A stretch of 9,969 nucleotides of DNA from Candidatus Melainabacteria bacterium (GTDB lineage: Bacteria; Cyanobacteriota; Vampirovibrionia; Vampirovibrionales; JAJTHC01): assembly GCA_026389055.1 (NCBI GenBank), contig JAPLIO010000085.1:1-9969 (forward strand), written 5' to 3'. Below are positions 5,917-9,969 of this stretch, one piece after another. A program made the position numbers and the translations under genes. Each line of letters opens with the position of its first letter. The stretch's first letter is position 1. Below the pieces are notes generated by a model. That model was not told the DNA's origin. It ran no database searches and saw only the letters and a program-made list of their open reading frames with translations.

Positions 5917-6753
5917 ATGATGATGAGTTTTCAACCCTTTCAGCTGGTGGTGCAAGCCAGCGGAGAAACGACCTTAATTACCGCAGGCATGCCTGGCCCT
6001 GCAGGGGCAATAGGGGCAACTGGGGCTGCAGGAGCTGCGGGCGTGGGTGTTCCTGTAGGAGGCACCGCAGGGCAAGCCCTCGTTAAAAATTCAGGCACCA
6101 ATTATGATACGGCTTGGCAAACCGTTCCAACCGTAGGCGTGATTATTCAAGATGCCGCCACGCAAACCAACAGCACATGGTCATCTTCTAAAATACAAGC
6201 TCAGCTAGATACAAAAGCCAATACCACACACAACCACAGCACTCTGTATGCCCCACTAGCCAGTGCTGTACCCACAGGTGGAACGACAGGGCAAGTGCTG
6301 GTTAAAACCAGTAACGTTGATTATGCGGATGCGTGGGCTAGCCTAATTAACACCGTCGATGAATTTGATATTACAGGCGTTTCTTGGAGTACAGGAACCC
6401 CTTCTACCACGGCGGTACTAAAAGGCAGATATGTTGAAATGGGTTCCTTGGTAGCCTTAAGCGTTCGGTTAGATTATGGTACAACTGCTGTTACCAACTT
6501 ACTTTGTACGATACCGATGAATGGTCAGTTTCCTTTAGCGTTAGAATTTTCAGGGGTAGATACTGCCAATGAAATTATTACGGTAGGTTTGGGGGTTATT
6601 ACACCCAGTGAAACCAGCATTAACACAACGACTTCGGCCTTTGTGTGTATTCGTAGAAACGGGGCTAACAATGGGCAGGAAATTTATGTTCGTGCCCCAG
6701 GGTTGGCGGCGTATCGGTTTGTTTCTTGTATGCTTTTGTATCGCAAAGCTTAG
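5917..6753 (+). CDS. Phage-type tail fibre with collagen-like repeat
   Basis: This 278-residue protein is built like a phage tail fibre. After a short N-terminal part it has collagen-like G-x-y triplets from G24 to about 44 (GMPGPAGAIGATGAAGAAG). A 20-residue repeat then occurs twice: GGTAGQALVKNSGTNYDTAW (48-67) and GGTTGQVLVKTSNVDYADAW (121-140). Between them is THNHSTLY (104-111), an HxH segment of the kind that binds metal in trimeric fibres, preceded by a short coil (SSKIQAQLDTKA, about 90-101). The C-terminal ~130 residues are beta-rich and may be the receptor-binding head. Three ATG codons open the gene; AAGGA at 5903-5907, 9 bases before the first, supports 5917. No signal peptide is present, so export would need phage assembly or another route. 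No capsid, sheath, lysis or integrase gene is in the window. Confidence 0.75.
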   Translation: MMMSFQPFQLVVQASGETTLITAGMPGPAGAIGATGAAGAAGVGVPVGGTAGQALVKNSGTNYDTAWQTVPTVGVIIQDAATQTNSTWSSSKIQAQLDTKANTTHNHSTLYAPLASAVPTGGTTGQVLVKTSNVDYADAWASLINTVDEFDITGVSWSTGTPSTTAVLKGRYVEMGSLVALSVRLDYGTTAVTNLLCTIPMNGQFPLALEFSGVDTANEIITVGLGVITPSETSINTTTSAFVCIRRNGANNGQEIYVRAPGLAAYRFVSCMLLYRKA

Positions 6754-6823
6754 GAAAGGTCTACTATTGATTTTCGTTCCTACTGGTTTGTTTGAACTCT
6801 TACGCTATTGCACTATCTTCCTG

Positions 6824-6864
6824 AAAAAATACCAGCCCTACTTTGTTAATAAAGCAGGGCTGGT
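6824..6864. terminator. Shared hairpin terminator between convergent genes
   Basis: ACCAGCCCT (6831-6839) pairs perfectly with AGGGCTGGT (6856-6864), and inside it CTTT (6841-6844) pairs with AAAG (6851-6854). On the minus strand the stem is followed after one base by six T (6829-6824), a strong intrinsic terminator for transcription leaving any gene to its right. The stop of the exported-protein gene is at 6899, just upstream on that strand. On the plus strand an eight-T run follows only about 17 bases later, so termination after the fibre gene is weaker but plausible. Confidence 0.8.
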
Positions 6865-6898
6865 TTGAGGTTTAATCTGTTTTTTTTAGTAGTTGTTA

Positions 6899-7411
6899 CT
6901 ACAAAGCAACAGAAGAAATAACGCTGTTAGCTTGGTTCACAAATAATACTCTGTTGCCTAGCAACACGCATTTATAACCGTCAGGCAATTTGCTAATGTT
7001 GTTAGGAATGGTAACACCATATAGTGCCAAGGTGCCTTCAGAAATGTAATTTGAATGAACCACACTGTTAATTACTTCAGTTGGTACCACGCTACGAAAC
7101 GCAACAATAGCGTGGCGTTCTTCACGGGTTAATGGGCGTTGAACACCATCTAAACTAAGCACTTCACGCTGAATGCCAATAGGCATAGAAAGCAACTGCT
7201 CTAAGCGTAAATCATAAGCAACTACTTGTTTCTGAATATAAGAAATAGTAGGGGCAGATGAATAACCTTGTTGAATGGTTTGACCTGTAATGGGGCTAAA
7301 TACGCTTAAAAAAGCTTGATCTTCAGCATTTGCATTGTTGGCAGTGCTAAGTACGGCGGTTACAACCAAAGCAAAGGCTAAAGTTAGTTTTGAAAGAGTT
7401 AAAAATTTCAT
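6899..7411 (-). CDS. Small Sec-exported hypothetical protein
   Basis: The protein has 170 residues. Its N-terminus is a clear Sec signal peptide: MKFLTLSK, a hydrophobic core (LTLAFALVVTAVL, about 9-21) and a likely cleavage after ANA at residue 29. The mature protein is about 141 residues with a single cysteine (C148) and no further membrane segment, so it is probably periplasmic or secreted. The C-terminal stretch LPDGYKCVLLGNRVLFVNQ (142-160) resembles the GY-x-V-x-G-x-x-V-x-V-x tail seen in RcnB- and DUF1236-like periplasmic proteins; this is a weak resemblance and no function follows. The ATG at 7411 is chosen over an upstream in-frame start at 7504 because AGGAG precedes it and the signal peptide starts there. 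It ends at the hairpin terminator and is transcribed divergently from the porin. Confidence 0.8.
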   Translation of the reverse strand: MKFLTLSKLTLAFALVVTAVLSTANNANAEDQAFLSVFSPITGQTIQQGYSSAPTISYIQKQVVAYDLRLEQLLSMPIGIQREVLSLDGVQRPLTREERHAIVAFRSVVPTEVINSVVHSNYISEGTLALYGVTIPNNISKLPDGYKCVLLGNRVLFVNQANSVISSVAL

Positions 7412-7421
7412 GGGGAACGCT

Positions 7422-7426
7422 CTCCT
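7422..7426 (-). promoter_or_regulatory. Ribosome binding site deciding the exported-protein start
   Basis: The minus strand reads AGGAG 10 bases before the ATG at 7411. This, with the signal peptide that starts exactly there, rules out the longer reading beginning at 7504, which would place 31 unrelated residues before the signal peptide. Confidence 0.75.
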
Positions 7427-7437
7427 GGATAGACTGT

Positions 7438-7468
7438 GGGTAAAAAGTAACGGGGGTAAAAAGTAACG
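7438..7468 (-). repeat. Tandem 15-bp repeat in the leader of the exported-protein gene
   Basis: GGGTAAAAAGTAACG occurs at 7438-7452 and again at 7454-7468, one base apart. On the gene's own strand this reads CGTTACTTTTTACCC twice, 27 to 57 bases upstream of the ATG. The 16-base period and the location between promoter and start suggest paired protein-binding sites or a leader element. No regulator can be named. Confidence 0.6.
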
Positions 7469-7678
7469 CTGTGAAGTAGTGGCATGATGGCAGTGGATTA
7501 ACACTGACCTTTATTGAAAAAGGTATACCTATTAAGAATAAACGTTTCTTGATGAAAAAAGTTGCTAGTCAATTTTTTATCATTTCATTTGATGTTACGA
7601 AAAAGGGTTTAGTGGGATGAGATAATGAGGCACGAGAAACGCAGTAAGGGCGTTTAAACCTAGTAAATAACCGAATGT

Positions 7679-7712
7679 TGATTCCTCTGGAATCATTCTG
7701 CCACTGGCAGAA
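7679..7712. repeat. Two abutting 17-nt palindromes
   Basis: TGATTCCTCTGGAATCA (7679-7695) has 7-bp arms around three bases. TTCTGCCACTGGCAGAA (7696-7712) starts on the very next base and has 8-bp arms around a single C. Seven bases later comes the 42-bp repeat copy 2. Neither is followed by a T run, so they are not intrinsic terminators; adjacent operator sites or a double hairpin in a transcript are the options. Confidence 0.6.
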
Positions 7713-7719
7713 AATATCG

Positions 7720-7761
7720 CAGTAACAAAATTAGCACGCCCAATAGACCTTTTTCCGTAAC
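7720..7761 (+). repeat. 42-bp direct repeat, copy 2
   Basis: Identical to 13-54 in the same orientation, 7,707 bases away, with the shared TTTTAGTAT following at 7774-7782. It begins CAGTAACAAAATTAGC and ends CCGTAAC. It lies 196 bases before the porin start, nearly the same distance as copy 1 from the Abi-family start. Confidence 0.85.
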
Positions 7762-7851
7762 ATCATTTGTCCATTTTAGTATACCGATTGATAGGGGGGT
7801 GCTGGCAAGCTAACAAGTATTAAAAATAGGCTATTTGGAGGAAGTGAAAAC

Positions 7852-7947
7852 TTGTTGGTAAGAGGTAAGCTGTTAAGCAGGTATTGTAGTTTTCAATACA
7901 TCTTCGTATCCAATTTTCCAAAAATATACACCCTTTATAAAGGATAA
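7852..7947 (+). CDS. Possible 31-residue leader peptide upstream of the porin
   Basis: A TTG at 7852 opens a frame of 31 codons ending with TAA at 7945-7947, nine bases before the porin ATG. The best evidence is a strong Shine-Dalgarno GGAGG at 7837-7841, 10 bases upstream, which otherwise has no gene to serve. The peptide is basic and aromatic-rich (Y11, F14, Y16, F18, F22, Y26, Y29). Its start lies in the 3' arm of an inverted repeat (7812-7818 with 7850-7856) whose loop holds the GGAGG, so folding could hide the site. The porin's own Shine-Dalgarno (7940-7944) is within its last codons, which would allow translational coupling. TTG is an uncommon start and no homologue is recognised. Confidence 0.25.
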   Translation: MLVRGKLLSRYCSFQYIFVSNFPKIYTLYKG

Positions 7948-7956
7948 CTTTCATCT

Positions 7957-9813
7957 ATGCGTCAAAAATTATCATTATTGAGCTTTTCAGCTCCCTCTGT
8001 AAAAACTGCTGTATTTTCTGTGCTATGGATGGCGTTAGTTGCCATTCAGCTAACGGGTATGCCCGCCAGCCATGCCTTAACCAGTATCACCAATTTAGCC
8101 GTGAGTGATTCTGGTGCAGATTTGCGTGAAGTTTCATCTGCCCCTTCTGCTACAGAAGCTCCTACTTCGTTAGTAGCCGTTGCTGCTACCCCAACCCGCA
8201 CGAAGTTAGACGCCATTGAAGGCAACAAGCTAGGTAAAAAATCAACCGCGGCAACAAAAGCCAATACGGCAGTGGCACTTTCAGCTACGTTACGCCAGTT
8301 AGAAGACCAAATTGCGTTGTTGGAACAAGATGAAGAAGCCAACGCAGAAGTATTAGCTGCCTTGAGAGATTCCCACAAGCGGTTGCAAAATGAGCTGGTT
8401 ACGTTAAGTCTTCGGTTGGATGCCATTGAAACCACCGCTACCGAACATAATCGCCGATTATCTGCCCTTGAAAAAGTACAAATTCATGGCGATGCCACCT
8501 TCGGTTCATTAAGCGATTTTTCCAGAGGGCATGGGTCTAAAGGCGGTATTGAAAACGCTACCAGTACCGTTGGGCGTTTACGCTTAACCATTGATGCCCC
8601 CGTTTATGAATCAAAAGGGGAAGATGACAAATTAGGGAATGGTACGATTTCCGCCCGTATTATTGGGGCGTTTGGTCGGTACGGACCCGCTGCTGCTGCC
8701 AACTCAAACACTTACGGTTCAACTTATTCCTATAATGCTTATTCTCGTATTTCTTCAGATATTTCAGCCTTCAACGAAGGGTTCGGTACAGGGTCTGTTG
8801 GTGCAGGTACTACCAAATTGAATGGACAAAGCGGCTATACTTCCGCTACTCGTCCTAACATCTTCTTGGAGTCTATTTTCTACAAGCAGAATATTAAAGG
8901 GAGTGTCCCCTTCGTAACGGATTTACCTTCTTTTGGAAAAAAACGTAAGCCTTCCGCCCCTGATAGACAACGTACCGCAGATGTTTACGCTGGTTTAGTG
9001 CGGTGGTGGGATTTGTTTGATGTTTCCCCGTACCGTGGCGATGAACAAAGCCAATTCCAGAACAACGCCTTTATTAACACCCCTGGTATTGCGGTAAACT
9101 ATGCCATGCCAATGGTTGGGCATGTGTTGCACCAAGGCTTAGGTAAATCTGCTTCGTTGGATTTTAGCACGGCGTTGGGCAGTGTGGATGTGGGCGATTT
9201 TGCTGATACGTTAAACGTTACCTATGAAGGTAAAGTGTTCTATAAGCCCGCGTTTTTACCTGAAAAATTCCAGAAGCCTGGGTCGGTTTATGCGGGTGGT
9301 TATAACGTAACCATGTCGGGGAATCGGAACTTTAACCAGTTGCTGGCTTCTTCTTATGGCTTTAATACTGGATATGCTAAAGATAGCTTAAACAGTGTTT
9401 ACCTTGGTTGGAACCAAGAATGGTGGAAGGGCATTGGTACCACTGTTAACTACTTGTGGAATAGTGATAGCCCAACCGCTGTTTTGTTAACCAGCCAACA
9501 GCCAGGCCCTGCAGGTGCGGCTATTGGTGCTAGAAATGCGTTTTCAACCGTTGTTTCCGTGCCAATGTCTGTTTTCGGTAACCATAAACGGTCGAACGAT
9601 ACCTTAGGCTTAGCCTATGCAGGGGTTAATATTCAAGCTGGTGGGCAAGGGCCTTCAACCACTTATGAACATGTGATTGAAACCTACTATCGTTTTAAAG
9701 TGAACGATAACTTCTCTATTATTCCTAGCTTCCAGTGGATACTAAACCCGATTGGTAGCCTTGCCAACGCCCCTATCTCCATCATAGGGTTACGGGCATC
9801 GTACCGCTTCTAA
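7957..9813 (+). CDS. OprB-type outer-membrane porin with N-terminal coiled coil
   Basis: The protein has 618 residues. A long signal peptide ends with PASHA at about residue 40. A Ser/Ala/Thr-rich linker follows, then a heptad-patterned coiled coil at about 106-173 (LRQLEDQIALLEQDEEANAE and onward). The remainder, from about 175, is a beta barrel; the C-terminal part, ETYYRFKVNDNFSIIPSFQ (about 573-591) then NPIGS and a final ASYRF, matches the end of OprB-family carbohydrate porins, and F618 is the aromatic end residue expected by the BAM assembly machinery. Coiled coil plus OprB barrel is the plan of cyanobacterial-type porins, but those usually carry an SLH domain before the coil and none is visible. 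Substrate cannot be read from sequence (sugars, ions or iron). The start is supported by AAAGGA at 7939-7944, at a rather long 12-base spacing. A hairpin terminator follows. Confidence 0.85.
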   Translation: MRQKLSLLSFSAPSVKTAVFSVLWMALVAIQLTGMPASHALTSITNLAVSDSGADLREVSSAPSATEAPTSLVAVAATPTRTKLDAIEGNKLGKKSTAATKANTAVALSATLRQLEDQIALLEQDEEANAEVLAALRDSHKRLQNELVTLSLRLDAIETTATEHNRRLSALEKVQIHGDATFGSLSDFSRGHGSKGGIENATSTVGRLRLTIDAPVYESKGEDDKLGNGTISARIIGAFGRYGPAAAANSNTYGSTYSYNAYSRISSDISAFNEGFGTGSVGAGTTKLNGQSGYTSATRPNIFLESIFYKQNIKGSVPFVTDLPSFGKKRKPSAPDRQRTADVYAGLVRWWDLFDVSPYRGDEQSQFQNNAFINTPGIAVNYAMPMVGHVLHQGLGKSASLDFSTALGSVDVGDFADTLNVTYEGKVFYKPAFLPEKFQKPGSVYAGGYNVTMSGNRNFNQLLASSYGFNTGYAKDSLNSVYLGWNQEWWKGIGTTVNYLWNSDSPTAVLLTSQQPGPAGAAIGARNAFSTVVSVPMSVFGNHKRSNDTLGLAYAGVNIQAGGQGPSTTYEHVIETYYRFKVNDNFSIIPSFQWILNPIGSLANAPISIIGLRASYRF

Positions 9814-9825
9814 CTACTTTGTATT

Positions 9826-9864
9826 GAAGATAGGTGTGTGTTAGCACATGCCTATCTTCCTTTT
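9826..9864 (+). terminator. Intrinsic terminator of the porin gene
   Basis: GAAGATAGGTGTGTG (9826-9840) pairs with CACATGCCTATCTTC (9845-9859) over 15 base pairs, two of them G-U wobbles in RNA, around a TTAG loop. CTTTTATCTT follows. It begins 13 bases after the porin stop. The last bases of the window (9865-9969) are AT-rich with no gene seen. Confidence 0.85.
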
Positions 9865-9969
9865 ATCTTATTGTAATTTTACTCTACATCATACGCTTAA
9901 TGTAAATTAAGTATTCTTTTTGTTTTTACTGCTTCAAATATCCGACAATGAAATTAGTTTTTAAACCAT

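Larger units (their letters stand above)
7412..7956. other. Divergent intergenic region, repeat- and hairpin-rich
   Basis: These 545 bases separate the divergent exported-protein and porin genes and must hold both promoters. Besides the entries listed separately, they contain a 6-bp hairpin at 7637-7655 (AAACGC/GCGTTT), an inverted repeat AACAAGT/ACTTGTT at 7812-7818 and 7850-7856 enclosing AAATAG-G-CTATTT (7824-7836), and a 6-bp hairpin GTATTG/CAATAC at 7881-7899. I see no tRNA and no protein gene longer than the small leader reading frame. No convincing -35/-10 pair stands out for either gene. Confidence 0.6.

Noticed and set aside
7412..7504. Upstream extension of the exported protein to 201 residues
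   Set aside because: It would bury the signal peptide 31 residues in; AGGAG and the signal peptide both support the ATG at 7411, and the tandem repeat lies within this stretch.
13..7761. Integrated element with the 42-bp repeats as attachment sites
   Set aside because: No integrase, tRNA target or mobility gene is visible, and the enclosed segment contains the housekeeping gene hemB; kept only as a repeat observation.
1..9969. CRISPR arrays, tRNA or rRNA genes
   Set aside because: No regularly spaced repeats, cloverleaf with a T-loop motif, or rRNA-like segment was seen in the intergenic stretches.

Overview
The window reads as chromosomal DNA of a Gram-negative (diderm) bacterium. The main evidence is a 618-residue outer-membrane porin of the OprB type, with a signal peptide, a coiled coil and a C-terminal aromatic residue, plus a small Sec-exported protein. 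A periplasmic coiled coil joined to an OprB-like barrel is the architecture of cyanobacterial-type porins, but the SLH domain that normally accompanies it is missing. That makes a non-photosynthetic relative of the cyanobacteria (Vampirovibrionia/Melainabacteria-like) one reasonable guess. No marker here settles the taxonomy. The standard genetic code fits all genes.

Layout, left to right. (1) 1-990: a short leader with one copy of a 42-bp repeat, then an AT-rich Abi-family gene with a HEPN-type RNxxxH motif. (2) 995-2011: hemB (porphobilinogen synthase), four bases after the Abi gene, with its ribosome binding site inside the Abi gene's last codons. (3) 2011-2231: a nested inverted-repeat element between convergent genes. 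(4) 5083-2264, minus strand: a 939-residue protein with one N-terminal membrane segment and a C-terminal J domain. (5) 5365-6753: two phage-tail-like genes, a baseplate/fibre-associated protein and a collagen-like fibre, each starting with tandem ATG codons and separated by a REP-like palindromic repeat. (6) 7411-6899, minus strand: a 170-residue exported protein sharing a hairpin terminator with the tail gene. (7) 7412-7956: a structured divergent intergenic region with the second 42-bp repeat copy, two abutting 17-nt palindromes and a possible leader peptide. (8) 7957-9813: the porin, followed by a strong hairpin terminator.

Only the Abi gene with hemB looks like an operon. The two tail-like genes probably form a second unit. 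The remaining genes appear to be separate transcription units with unrelated jobs (heme synthesis, chaperone recruitment at a membrane, outer-membrane transport). Composition is patchy: the Abi gene and most of the J-protein gene are near 28% GC in sampled lines, while hemB and the 5' end of the J-protein gene reach 55-60%. No complete, obviously new multi-gene system is visible. The best leads are the nested inverted repeat behind hemB, the HEPN gene coupled to hemB, the membrane J-protein, and the repeat-rich region upstream of the porin.
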